From positions 23,259 through 87,258 of the forward strand of contig DWWU01000019.1 in the NCBI GenBank assembly GCA_019119555.1: 64,000 nucleotides of DNA. Reading direction: 5' to 3'. Below the pieces are notes generated by a model. It was not told the DNA's origin. It saw only the letters and a list, made by a program, of their open reading frames with translations, and did no database searches. Made by a program: the position numbers and the translations under genes. This document shows positions 25,832-34,981 of this stretch, in pieces (within the stretch, counting starts at the first letter, position 1; the number at the start of each line of letters is the position of its first letter). This DNA is from Candidatus Fusicatenibacter intestinigallinarum (GTDB taxonomy: Bacteria > Bacillota > Clostridia > Lachnospirales > Lachnospiraceae).

Positions 25832-27859
25832 GTGATGAAGGAAAGTACCGGGAAACTGCTCCATGGCGGAGATTACAATCCGGAGCAATGGCTGGATCAT
25901 CCGAAGATTCTGGAGAAGGATACAGAGCGTTTTAAGGAGGCGGGAATCAATACCGTTTCTCTGGGAATTTTTTCCTGGGCGTTTCTGGAACCGGAGGAGG
26001 GAGTCTATCGGTTTGACTGGATGGAGAAAATCATCAATCATTTGTATGAGAACGGCATTTCCGTAATACTCGCGACGCCGTCCGGTGCCAGACCCCGGTG
26101 GCTGGCAGAGAAATATCCGGAGGTGCTGCGGGTCAACAGCCGCAGGGAGAGGGAACTGTTCGGGAGAAGGCATAATCACTGCCTGACCTCACCGGTTTAC
26201 CGGGAAAAAGTGTATCAGATCGATTATCAACTGTCCCGGCGGTTCGGAAGACATCCAGCGGTCCGCATGTGGCATATTTCCAATGAATACGGCGGAGAAT
26301 GCCATTGTCCGCTGTGTCAGGAAGCGTTTCGGGGATGGATCAGAAAACGGTATCAGACAACAGAACGCCTGAACAGCCGCTGGTGTACTGCTTTCTGGAG
26401 CCATGTGTATACGGATTTTTCTCAGGTGGAAAGTCCGTCGCCTCTGGGGGAAGACTCGATCCAGGCGCTGGATCTGGACTGGAAGCGCTTTGTTACGGAG
26501 CAGACTGTTGATTTTATGAGACAGGAAATCTGCGCAGTCAGGGACGGCGGTTCGGATCTGCCGGTGACCACCAATCTGATGTATGATTTTGAGGGACTGG
26601 ATTATGCCAGAATGGCGCCGGAGCTGGACGTGATATCCTGGGACAATTATCCTACCTGGCACAAGGCGGACGACTGGACCATTGCGCTGGACGCCTGCAT
26701 GCAGCATGATCTGATGAGAAGTCTGAAAAGACAGCCTTTCCTGCTGATAGAATCCTGTCCCGGCGCGACGAACTGGCAGAGCGTCAGCCATCTGCCCGCT
26801 CCGGGGATTCACAAAGCCGCAGGGCTGATGGCTGTCGCCCACGGCTCCGACAGCGTGATGTATTTTCAGCTCCGCCAGAGCCGCGGGTCTGAGGAAAAAT
26901 TCCATGGCGCGGTGATTGACCATTACGGAGGAAACGATACGCGGATGTTCCGGGAGGTCTGCGATACCGGAGAGACTCTGGAAAAACTGGGAGAACTGGC
27001 AGGAACAGAAACCAGAGCCAGGGCGGCCGTCGTCTACGACACGGAAAACAAATGGGCAATCAAAGGCTCCAAAGGGCCGCGAAATAAAAATATGTATTAT
27101 AAAGAGACGGTTTTCAAGTCCTACCGCGCGCTGCGGGAACAGGGCGTGGACGTGGATGTGATCAATGAGACACAGGATCTGACGCCTTACCGGTTTGTGG
27201 CAGCGCCGATGGTCTACCTGTTCCGGGAGGGCTTTGAGCGGAAGCTGCGGGAGTATGTGGAACAGGGAGGAACCCTGTTTGCCACCTACTGGTCCGGTGT
27301 TGTGGACGAAAACGACCGCTGCTATCTGGGCGGTACGCCCCATGGGCTGATGGATGTGTTCGGACTGCGTGCAGAAGAGATCGACGGTCTTTATGACGGA
27401 GAGACCAACGGGATCGTGCCTGCCGACGGAACGACGTCCGGCGCAGCAGGCGGCAGATATTCCTGTGCACATCTGTGCGAGCTGGTGAAGCCGACGACCG
27501 CTGAGACGCTGATGGTATATGAAAACCATTTCTATGGGGGAATGCCGGCGCTTCTGAAGAATCGTTACGGAAAAGGCACGGTTTATTATCTGTGTGCGGA
27601 TGCAGAGCAGCGTCTGTACGATAGCTTCTACCCGGAAATCCTGAGAGAGGCGGGAGTCAGGCCTTTGCTGGAAGACATGAGGATTCCGAAGGGACTGTCC
27701 GTGACGAGCAGAGAAAACGAAACATACCGCTATCTGATTCTGCAGAATTTCTCTGGGGAGGAACAGAACGTTCTCTGCCCTGCAGGCGAGAAGATTCTCG
27801 GCGGAGAAGGAAACAGAATCTCACCGCTGGAAACATGGGTGTTCCGGCAGAAAAAATGA
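25832..27859 (+). CDS. Beta-galactosidase, GH42 family (second paralog)
   Basis: GGDYNPEQWLDHPKILEKDTERFKEAGINTVSLGIFSWAFLEPEEG, HISNEYGGECHCPLC, VISWDNYPTW. Confidence 0.92.
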   Translation: MMKESTGKLLHGGDYNPEQWLDHPKILEKDTERFKEAGINTVSLGIFSWAFLEPEEGVYRFDWMEKIINHLYENGISVILATPSGARPRWLAEKYPEVLRVNSRRERELFGRRHNHCLTSPVYREKVYQIDYQLSRRFGRHPAVRMWHISNEYGGECHCPLCQEAFRGWIRKRYQTTERLNSRWCTAFWSHVYTDFSQVESPSPLGEDSIQALDLDWKRFVTEQTVDFMRQEICAVRDGGSDLPVTTNLMYDFEGLDYARMAPELDVISWDNYPTWHKADDWTIALDACMQHDLMRSLKRQPFLLIESCPGATNWQSVSHLPAPGIHKAAGLMAVAHGSDSVMYFQLRQSRGSEEKFHGAVIDHYGGNDTRMFREVCDTGETLEKLGELAGTETRARAAVVYDTENKWAIKGSKGPRNKNMYYKETVFKSYRALREQGVDVDVINETQDLTPYRFVAAPMVYLFREGFERKLREYVEQGGTLFATYWSGVVDENDRCYLGGTPHGLMDVFGLRAEEIDGLYDGETNGIVPADGTTSGAAGGRYSCAHLCELVKPTTAETLMVYENHFYGGMPALLKNRYGKGTVYYLCADAEQRLYDSFYPEILREAGVRPLLEDMRIPKGLSVTSRENETYRYLILQNFSGEEQNVLCPAGEKILGGEGNRISPLETWVFRQKK

Positions 27860-27954
27860 GGTGGCCGTTCGTCAGACGGAACAGTTACAAAACTGAGAAG
27901 AAATATTTTCCGGGAAATCTGCCCGGAGGAAAGGGATTTCAGGGAGGGATTGCT

Positions 27955-28734
27955 ATGATCGCAGGAATACAGGTTTCCAGTTTCAGACCGGTGCTGACCA
28001 CGGAGGAGCAGGTGCGCGCCGCGTTCCGGAAGATGAGAGAGATGGGATGCGATACGGTGCAGCTGCAGTGGATTGATTTTTCCATTGCGCCGAAGACGAT
28101 CGTGGAGGCGATGGAGGCGGAAGGAATCCGCTCTGTGTCTACCCAGGATTTTTATCAGACGGTCCGGGAGCGCAAAGAGTATTTTATTCGTCTGAATCAG
28201 CTGTGCAGAAGCGAATGGGTCTGTGTCAGCGGGATTCCGGAATCGTATCTCAGCCCGGAAGGCCTGAAGGCATACACGGGGGAGCTTACGGAGTTTATTC
28301 ATGAGCTGGAGGAATACGGACTGAAACTATGTTTTCATCCCAGAGCATCTGATTTCCGGCCGGTCGGGCAGAAGGATCCGGTGGAATATCTGATGGAACA
28401 CCTGCCGGAATCGGCAGCGCTGTGCCTGGATCTCTACCACGTTGGCCACGCGGGACTGTCCATGGAGGAAACCATCGAAAAGTACCGCGGGAAAATCTGT
28501 ATGGTACATTTCAAAGATTTCCGGAAAGACGGGGAAGAAGAACGTCTGACGCCTGTGGGGCAGGGGGATACGGACTGGTCCGGCACCCTGCGCGCCTGCG
28601 CGGAGACAAAGGTGCCCTATGGATTCGTGGAGCAGGAACGGTGGGACCGGGATCCTTTCGTCTGCCTGAAGGAAAGTTTTGACTGGCTGAGAGAAAGACT
28701 GGAGGAACCGCGCTGCGAAGCGGAACGGTTCTGA
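27955..28734 (+). CDS. Sugar phosphate isomerase/epimerase (xylose isomerase-like TIM barrel)
   Basis: GLKLCFHPRASDF, LCLDLYHVGHAG, ICMVHFKDFR; real start at ATG 27955. Confidence 0.8.
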   Translation: MIAGIQVSSFRPVLTTEEQVRAAFRKMREMGCDTVQLQWIDFSIAPKTIVEAMEAEGIRSVSTQDFYQTVRERKEYFIRLNQLCRSEWVCVSGIPESYLSPEGLKAYTGELTEFIHELEEYGLKLCFHPRASDFRPVGQKDPVEYLMEHLPESAALCLDLYHVGHAGLSMEETIEKYRGKICMVHFKDFRKDGEEERLTPVGQGDTDWSGTLRACAETKVPYGFVEQERWDRDPFVCLKESFDWLRERLEEPRCEAERF

Positions 28735-28765
28735 CCGGAAGAATCTGAAAGGAATGGATGGAAAA

Positions 28766-29176
28766 ATGACAATCGCAGAAGTGAGCAAAAAGTATGATAT
28801 CTCGCCGGATACGCTCCGGTATTATGAACGGATCGGCCTGATCCCGCCGGTGCCGCGGAATAAGAGCGGGATCAGGAATTATGATGAGGAATCCTGCGGG
28901 TGGATCGAACTGATGAAATGTATGCGCAGCGCCGGCGTTCAGATTGAAGCGCTGATCGAGTATGTGTCGCTCTTTTATCAGGGGGATGAGACGCTGGATG
29001 CCCGGAAGGAAATTCTGATTGAGCAGAGAAACCAGCTGATCGAAAAGAGAGATCAGATACAGCAGTCCATTGCACGTCTCGATCAGAAGATTGAGAAGTA
29101 TGAGAAGGGGCTGATGAAGGCGGAGAAACGTCTGGAACAGCTCCGAAAGGAAAAAGAGGAAAAGAAGACAGGGTGA
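28766..29176 (+). CDS. MerR-family transcriptional regulator
   Basis: MTIAEVSKKYDISPDTLRYYERIGLIPPVPRNKSGIRNY plus C-terminal coiled coil. Confidence 0.9.
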   Translation: MTIAEVSKKYDISPDTLRYYERIGLIPPVPRNKSGIRNYDEESCGWIELMKCMRSAGVQIEALIEYVSLFYQGDETLDARKEILIEQRNQLIEKRDQIQQSIARLDQKIEKYEKGLMKAEKRLEQLRKEKEEKKTG

Positions 29177-29179
29177 AAA

Positions 29180-29243
29180 AAGAGATCCCCGCAGGAATCC
29201 GGGAGCCTGAGCGGCTTTCGCTGATTCCTGCGGGGATTTTTCC
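29180..29243. terminator. Bidirectional terminator
   Basis: AGATCCCCGCAGGAATC...GATTCCTGCGGGGATTTTT. Confidence 0.8.
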
Positions 29244-29270
29244 GGGAAATCGGAATTCCCGGAAGTTACG

Positions 29271-29930
29271 TCAGTCATATACAGAATCCTGTTCCCATTT
29301 CAGAAATTCTCCGGTGTCTGCGCTGATTTCGAACTCGTACTCCGTGTTGTTGTAAATGATTTTTCCTTCGTAAATCAGGCGGCCGTCGTCTCTGTCAAGT
29401 TTGATGCGGATATCGCTGTCGGAAGCTCCATCCACTCTGGCAAGGGCTGAGGCTCTGGCGTCTGCCTCAGAAACTGCTGTCTGCGTGTTGGGATCCACGT
29501 AATCTTCATCGATTTCGTAATCCGTTTTCAGAATCTGTCCGTCGTCTGCTTTGATATCGTATTCATACTCTTTTCCTCCGACACCGAAGTCGACCTCATA
29601 AACGGAGATGCCGTCGTCGTAATCTTTCTTTACATTCAGGTATGTCAGATCTGCTTCCTGCACCTGCGCATGGTCAAGCGCGATCTGTTTTGCCTCTTCT
29701 TCCGTGATACCTGTGGTTTCGCCGGTCTGTGTCGATGAGGTCTGGGAAGGAACGTCCGGAGTGACGATCGCGGAGGCGGAAAGAGTATTCTGACCGGAGG
29801 TGCTTGTGGTCCCTGACTGTGTGACGGTGGTCCCGGATGTGGAGGACTGTGAGGGGGACGTTCCGCATGCGGTTACGGAAAGCGCCAGGATAGCTGCTGC
29901 TGCGAGGGATACTAATAATTTTTTCTTCAT
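29271..29930 (-). CDS. PepSY-domain lipoprotein
   Basis: Lipobox LSVTACGT; repeated PepSY elements (ITEEEAKQIALDHA...VSEADARASALARV...GKIIYNNTEYEFEISADTGEFLKWE). Confidence 0.85.
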   Translation of the reverse strand: MKKKLLVSLAAAAILALSVTACGTSPSQSSTSGTTVTQSGTTSTSGQNTLSASAIVTPDVPSQTSSTQTGETTGITEEEAKQIALDHAQVQEADLTYLNVKKDYDDGISVYEVDFGVGGKEYEYDIKADDGQILKTDYEIDEDYVDPNTQTAVSEADARASALARVDGASDSDIRIKLDRDDGRLIYEGKIIYNNTEYEFEISADTGEFLKWEQDSVYD

Positions 29931-29985
29931 AATCAATCTCTCCTTTTCTATGGAATCTTTGTTATTCTGTTCTTTCTTTGTCTTT

Positions 29986-30018
29986 ATCATACGGGAGAAA
30001 GATTAAAGGAAGATTAAA
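29986..30018 (-). promoter_or_regulatory. OmpR-type direct repeat plus -10 upstream of the PepSY lipoprotein
   Basis: Minus strand TTTAATC-ttcc-TTTAATC (11-bp period) followed by TATGAT. Confidence 0.55.
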
Positions 30019-30086
30019 ACAAGCAGTTTTTTTGAAAAATGTTTCTCCACGGGGAGAGACAGGATAATTTCCGCTTTTCCCCGCAT

Positions 30087-30220
30087 AAAAAAGGAGGGCC
30101 GGGGCGTGGGCCCCGGCAGTTATGAAAAAGAAAAAATGTTATATAAAATGGTGTAATGGCTATTGAGTAACAACAGCAGCAACTTTCTGTTGTCCTCTTT
30201 CTGTTTACAAATTCAGTATA
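30087..30220 (-). ncRNA. Candidate small RNA, copy 1 (alternative: plus-strand peptide MKKKKCYIKWCNGY at 30122-30166)
   Basis: Minus strand ACATTC-N17-TATACT promoter block (30215-30243), 8-bp GC hairpin 30098-30117, CCTCC then TTTTTT. Confidence 0.4.
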
Positions 30221-30308
30221 TATGGAAAATATGTTCAGAATGTGTCCGAATACTGAAGGTTTTGTGAAGAAAAAGTGACCATTCTGCCGCAACATTCCGC
30301 CGTAACAT

Positions 30309-30476
30309 GGAGGTGCCGGAGTCTGGTGGGACTCCGGCATTTGTGAAAAAGAAAGTGATGTATGTAAAGGAAATAACTTGGGTGGGAACAGCAATTCAGG
30401 AAATCATCAAATATGTGCCGGTCTGATGTCCGGCTGAACAACTATCTGCCGTTCCTCTGTTGATATCTACAGTATA
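30309..30476 (-). ncRNA. Candidate small RNA, copy 2 (alternative: plus-strand peptide MKKKVMYVKEITWVGTAIQEIIKYVPV at 30343-30426)
   Basis: Same promoter block (30471-30499), 10-bp hairpin 30314-30339, CCTCC; no T-run. Confidence 0.3.
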
Positions 30477-30542
30477 GACAGAAAATGTGTTCAGAATGTG
30501 TCGGAAGGATAAAGGATTTCTGAAGAGTAAATGAAAAATTAT

Positions 30543-30570
30543 GTAACAGTTCAGCGGGCTGAACTGTCAC
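30543..30570. repeat. Module A palindrome
   Basis: GTAACAGTTCAGCGGGCTGAACTGTCAC. Confidence 0.8.
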
Positions 30571-30624
30571 AAAATTATGAAAGCCTGCCGCCTGTCCGAG
30601 GTTTCCGTTCTGCTGCCGGCGGGT

Positions 30625-32016
30625 TTACTCTGTGCCGGAGACCTCAGGTCCGGAGGAATCGGGCGGCTGTGTCAGCGGCAGCCGGAGTGTGAACTCGGTT
30701 CCGATGCCTTCCAGGCTTTGCACCTGGATATCGCCGTGGTGGGCGCGGACGATCCAGCGAACCAGCGGCAGCCCGAGTCCGGCGCCCTGGCGGCTGTCGG
30801 AGCGGGAGGGATCTGCCTGGTAAAAGCGCTCCCAGATATGAGGGAGATGCTCCTTCGAGATTCCGATTCCATTGTCTTTGACTGAAATGTTGGCGTATTC
30901 TCCGTCGACAGTCATCGTTACTTCGGTCCATCCGTGTTCCCGCCCATAGCGGATCGCATTGGTCAGGAGATTCTCGAACAGGCGGATCATCATGGTCTCA
31001 TCGGCGGTCAGGAGAACGTCGGGAGCAAGGCTGGAACGAAGCTCAATCTGCTTTTCGGCGGCGCTTTCCTGCAGCTCCTCAAGAATAATGCCCAGCAGCT
31101 CGGTGAGATTTACCTGTTCAAAATGGAGCGGCTGGCGGTTCTGATCAGAGCGGGAGAGAAGGAGCAGCTGGGAGTTCATCTTGGCCATACCGTTTGCCCT
31201 GGCCTGTATGATTTCCAGTTCCTGACGAATTTCCTCCGGGAGATTCTTTTGGTCCAGCAGATATTCACAGTGAGACAGAATTACCGCCACAGGCGTGCGC
31301 AGCTCATGAGACACATCGGAGGTGAATTGCCGCTCCCTCTGGAACGCGTTCTCCAGACTGGAAAGCATCTGATTGAAGCATTCCGCCAGCCGGCGAAATT
31401 CGTCTCTGCCGCGGGGCAGAGGAATCCTCTTGGAAAGATCAGAACCTTCCTGAATCTCCTGGACGGTTCTGATCATTGTGTTGACCGGACGCAGGGTTCT
31501 GCCGATAAACAGGTATCCGAAGACGGCGGCGAGAATCACCAGCGCAGGGAGAATGACCAGGGAGGACCGGAGCAGAATCTGCATACTCTGTTCTGCGTCT
31601 GTGACGGACAGGATGCCTCTCACGAACAGAGAGCCGTATCCGTCAATGGTGTGAACGGCGTCGAAGACGTACCATCGGGTACTGCCGTCGTTGATCGTCT
31701 GGAGGTTTCCGTCCTGGAAGGCAGGACGGGCGGAAAACGAGTAGGGCAGCCGCCCGTAGATAAATTTCCCGCTGGAATTGTAGACGGACATATAGATACC
31801 GTTGTCCACATCCATCAGGTTGGAATCGATGAACAGTTCCTGGCCGTTCCAGGAGATATCTTCCAGACTGTCATAGACGCGATTTTTTATCTGCTGCTGG
31901 ACAGAGGAGAGAAGTTCGCTGCTGCTGATCGACAGAAGAATCGCCACAAGAAGGCTGACCAGCAGCGTCATGAAGCATGCATACAACAGGTTTAATTTCC
32001 ATTTGACAGAACGCAA
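30625..32016 (-). CDS. Sensor histidine kinase
   Basis: HAMP; VSHELRTPVAVILSHCEYLL; NLLTNAIRYG; DNGIGISKEHLPHIWERFYQ; GAGLGLPLVRWI. Confidence 0.95.
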   Translation of the reverse strand: MRSVKWKLNLLYACFMTLLVSLLVAILLSISSSELLSSVQQQIKNRVYDSLEDISWNGQELFIDSNLMDVDNGIYMSVYNSSGKFIYGRLPYSFSARPAFQDGNLQTINDGSTRWYVFDAVHTIDGYGSLFVRGILSVTDAEQSMQILLRSSLVILPALVILAAVFGYLFIGRTLRPVNTMIRTVQEIQEGSDLSKRIPLPRGRDEFRRLAECFNQMLSSLENAFQRERQFTSDVSHELRTPVAVILSHCEYLLDQKNLPEEIRQELEIIQARANGMAKMNSQLLLLSRSDQNRQPLHFEQVNLTELLGIILEELQESAAEKQIELRSSLAPDVLLTADETMMIRLFENLLTNAIRYGREHGWTEVTMTVDGEYANISVKDNGIGISKEHLPHIWERFYQADPSRSDSRQGAGLGLPLVRWIVRAHHGDIQVQSLEGIGTEFTLRLPLTQPPDSSGPEVSGTE

Positions 32017-32017
32017 A

Positions 32018-32692
32018 CTACACCTCCGCTTTCAGAACGTATCCGGCTCCGCGCACGGTGTGGATCAGTTTCGGCTCGAAATTCTGGTCCAGCTTTTTCC
32101 GGAGATAACGGATATAGACGTCGACGACGTTGGAGCCGCCGTAATAATCATAGTTCCAGATATGCTGTTCGATTTTTTCTCTGGACAGCACGATCCCCTG
32201 ATTCAGAATCAGATAGCGCAGGACGGCGAATTCCTTGCTGGACAGGGAGATTTCCGTGTCGCCGCGAAATACCCGGTGGGAATCCAGGTAGACGGTTAGG
32301 TTCGCGGCGCGGCAGACATTGTCGCTGGCTGAGGTGTGCTTTCTGAGCATGACGCGGATACGCGCCAGCAGTTCCTCAAAGGCAAACGGTTTCACCAGAT
32401 AGTCGTCCGCGCCGGCGTCCAGTCCGACCACACGGTCTTCAATGGTGTCGCGGGCCGTCAGAAGAAGCACGGGAACCCGGTTCCCGCCTGTGCGCAGCTC
32501 CCGGAGGACGGACAGACCGTCCTTTTTCGGCATCATGATATCAAGGATTACGGCGTCGTATTCCGCCATTTCCAGACAGGCCAGCGCTTCTTCCCCGTCC
32601 AGACATGCATCGACACTGTAAGAGTTTTCTTCCAGCCGCTTTTTCAGCAGACGGTTCAGATCTTTTTCATTTTCCGCAATTAAAATTCTCAT
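32018..32692 (-). CDS. OmpR/PhoB-family response regulator
   Basis: MRILIAENEKDLNRLLKKRLEENSY..., DIMMPKKDGL, winged-helix C-terminus; start at 32692. Confidence 0.95.
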   Translation of the reverse strand: MRILIAENEKDLNRLLKKRLEENSYSVDACLDGEEALACLEMAEYDAVILDIMMPKKDGLSVLRELRTGGNRVPVLLLTARDTIEDRVVGLDAGADDYLVKPFAFEELLARIRVMLRKHTSASDNVCRAANLTVYLDSHRVFRGDTEISLSSKEFAVLRYLILNQGIVLSREKIEQHIWNYDYYGGSNVVDVYIRYLRKKLDQNFEPKLIHTVRGAGYVLKAEV

Positions 32693-32744
32693 AAGAAATC
32701 CCTTCTTTCTGCAATCGATCAGCCGGCTGAGCGGTTCCGGCTGA

Positions 32745-33668
32745 TTACATCCCCCGCTCCTTTGCCCAGCGGCTGATCTTCCGGTAAGCGGGAAGCTCCA
32801 GCCCGTATTCGTCGGCCAGACGGACGATCCGGTGTACCAGTCCGTCCATTTCGCTGGGACCGCCGTGCTGTACATCCCGCTGCATGGAGGTTGTGGAGTC
32901 GTCGTCCAGCCCTTCGAGAATCTTCAGGTTTCGCTCACCGAGATCTTCTTCGAACGTAATTCCCATGGCGTGTCCCAGCGTTTCGATTTCGTGAACCAGC
33001 TCGAGGAAAAGGTCCTGTGCTTCCCCTGGATGCTTGAAGGCGCCTCCGGTCTGATCCAGATAAATGCCTGCTGCTCCGATGGGAGAAACATAGCTGAATT
33101 TTGTCAGGGCTTCTTTCTGTATCTCATCGGTGAAGGCGGCGTCAATGCCTGCTTCACGAAGGTCACGCTCCACCTGGACGGCCAGCGATTCCAGGCGGCG
33201 CGCCTGTCCTTTGCGGTATCCGAAAAATACCCGGAAAATCGGGCTGGGCTGAACGACAATGCCCGGCGTTTCGATCATACTGTAGATATAGATACAGCCG
33301 TCCAGGATGACCGGACCCGGACAGGATGCTTCCAGAATGCCGCCCGTGCCGAAGACGTTGAGAATCGGGATCACCAGCGTGTTTTCCGAGGCGGTGCGGC
33401 GGATAAACGGAATCACCTCCTCCAGAGAATAGAATTTTACGCAGACAAAGATTACGTCCGGAGAATCGGAGTATTCCTCCATCGTACAGGCCTTTACGGA
33501 ACGGATCTGCCGCTCGCCAAGGCTGCAGCTTTTCAGAATCAGACCGTTTCTGCGGATTTCATCCAGATGTCTGTTTCGGGCGATCAGCGTTACATCGTGC
33601 CCCTGTTCCGCGAGAAAACCTCCCAGACATCCTCCTGTTCCGCCTGCGCCAACCACAACATATTTCAT
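32745..33668 (-). CDS. 2-dehydropantoate 2-reductase family protein
   Basis: MKYVVVGAGGTGGCLGGFLAEQGHDVTLIARNRHLDEIRRNGL; ApbA C-terminal features. Confidence 0.9.
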   Translation of the reverse strand: MKYVVVGAGGTGGCLGGFLAEQGHDVTLIARNRHLDEIRRNGLILKSCSLGERQIRSVKACTMEEYSDSPDVIFVCVKFYSLEEVIPFIRRTASENTLVIPILNVFGTGGILEASCPGPVILDGCIYIYSMIETPGIVVQPSPIFRVFFGYRKGQARRLESLAVQVERDLREAGIDAAFTDEIQKEALTKFSYVSPIGAAGIYLDQTGGAFKHPGEAQDLFLELVHEIETLGHAMGITFEEDLGERNLKILEGLDDDSTTSMQRDVQHGGPSEMDGLVHRIVRLADEYGLELPAYRKISRWAKERGM

Positions 33669-33767
33669 AACTGATATCCTCCTGAGTTTTCTTAAAAGTC
33701 ATAGTTTCATTATACCGTTCTGCCCGGAGAACAACAAGCCCCAGCCGCGTATTTTCGAATGGAAGCT

Positions 33768-33900
33768 GTTACAGTTCAGCCAGGTCTGTGCATTTACTGC
33801 ACAGACCGTATGAAAACGCAGAGCCTGCGGGCATCCGGCCCATCGCGAAGCGATTTTCAATGGCCGGATGCAGTAACAGTTCAGCTGGCTGAACTGTTAC
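33768..33900. repeat. Complete modular palindromic repeat (C+B+A)
   Basis: GTTACAGTTCAGCCAGGTCTGTGCATTTACTGCACAGACCGTATGAAAACGCAGAGCCTGCGGGCATCCGGCCCATCGCGAAGCGATTTTCAATGGCCGGATGCAGTAACAGTTCAGCTGGCTGAACTGTTAC. Confidence 0.92.
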
Positions 33901-34003
33901 TGGAAGCTTGACTTGCAGTGGGAGTTATAAGATAATTATTGAGAACGGTCGGCAGGCTGTACCGTTACACATAATAAAAGGCACCAGAAAGGAATCCGCG
34001 AAA

Positions 34004-34240
34004 ATGAGACTGGAAAAAACGCAGAAGTATCTGAAAGAACATGATTATCCTTATCGCTATACGGAAGAGGATGGAATGGGGAGTATTGATTTTGAGCACC
34101 GCGGTCTGAAATACCATATCTGGGAGTTTCAGGATGGGGAGATCCGGGGTGTGGAGACGAATCTGAGAACCAGCGGACGGTCGGAAGACCTGACCGGGGA
34201 TTACGAAGAGGAGATGATTGAAATCCTGAAAACCTGGTGA
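34004..34240 (+). CDS. Conserved-looking small hypothetical protein
   Basis: MRLEKTQKYLKEHDYPYRYTEEDGMGSIDFEHRGLKYHIWEFQDGEIRGVETN...; 78 aa. Confidence 0.65.
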   Translation: MRLEKTQKYLKEHDYPYRYTEEDGMGSIDFEHRGLKYHIWEFQDGEIRGVETNLRTSGRSEDLTGDYEEEMIEILKTW

Positions 34241-34412
34241 GATGCTTCCGGGGGAGAAAGAAAGGATAGGAACCGGGTATTCGGAGTGTTCCGGGACCCG
34301 GTGAGGAATGGCGGAAATTGCCGCAAAAATTTTATTTTCAAAAAAATTTAAAAAATTTAAAAAAGTACTTGCATTTTTGCTCGGGATCGTGTATTATAAC
34401 ACATGTCGATAC

Positions 34413-34484
34413 GGTCAATTGGTCAAGCGGTTAAGACGCCGCCCTCTCACGGCGGAAACAGGGGTTCGATTCCCCTATTGACTG
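34413..34484 (+). tRNA. tRNA-Glu (anticodon CTC)
   Basis: GGTCAATTGGTCAAGCGGTTAAGACGCCGCCCTCTCACGGCGGAAACAGGGGTTCGATTCCCCTATTGACTG. Confidence 0.93.
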
Positions 34485-34490
34485 TTGGAA

Positions 34491-34519
34491 AGACGCCTGA
34501 AAGTCAGGCGTCTTTTTTG
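34491..34519 (+). terminator. Terminator after tRNA-Glu
   Basis: AGACGCCTGAAAGTCAGGCGTCTTTTTT. Confidence 0.85.
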
Positions 34520-34634
34520 TATAACAGGAAACTGCGTTCCCTGTTATATAAAAACGCTCCGCGGGATGCGCACTCGCGCGAAATCTGTCGCTAAAGCGAC
34601 CGCGCTCGGCGCGAGAGTTCCGCGAGCGGAACTC
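34520..34634. repeat. Type D repeat (TATAACAGG hairpin plus GC-rich tail)
   Basis: TATAACAGGAAACTGCGTTCCCTGTTATATAAAAACGCTCCGCGGGATGCGCACTCGCGCG...GTCGCTAAAGCGACCGCGCTCGGC; second copy at 44634. Confidence 0.8.
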
Positions 34635-34698
34635 TTTGTTCTGCAACAGGAAAATAAAATCAAGGCACCTTGACATTTTGGGAAAATTGTGCTAATTT

Positions 34699-34762
34699 AT
34701 AAAAAGAACAGCGTGTAGCGATGAGCGTAAAACCAGCTCATTTCTGCACGCTGTTCTTTTTT
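34699..34762 (+). terminator. Hairpin terminator
   Basis: AAAAGAACAGCGTG...CACGCTGTTCTTTTTTT. Confidence 0.7.
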
Positions 34763-34981
34763 TGGAGAAAATTCCGGATTTCTCTGAAAAAAAGGAACTC
34801 CGTGCGGAAGAGGCGCCGGTACATGCGGGATCCCGTGCCGGTGCACTGTGCAGGAAATTCATAGCAATTCAGTTGACTGAGCTGCTACGGAAATCCGCAG
34901 GCAGAGTCGGTTGGAGCCTGCCGGGATCTTTTTTCCTGCGGTCTTTGGCAGGCTCTGATGATTTGGAATCAGGAGGTAAAG

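Noticed and set aside
18080-27859. Whole GH42-to-GH42 interval as a mobile island
   Set aside because: No integrase, transposase, att-like direct repeats or tRNA boundary; paralogs are too diverged to be recent duplication boundaries.
34620-34640. Possible short tRNA-like structure after tRNA-Glu
   Set aside because: GC-rich hairpins belong to the type D repeat; no T-loop or acceptor stem.
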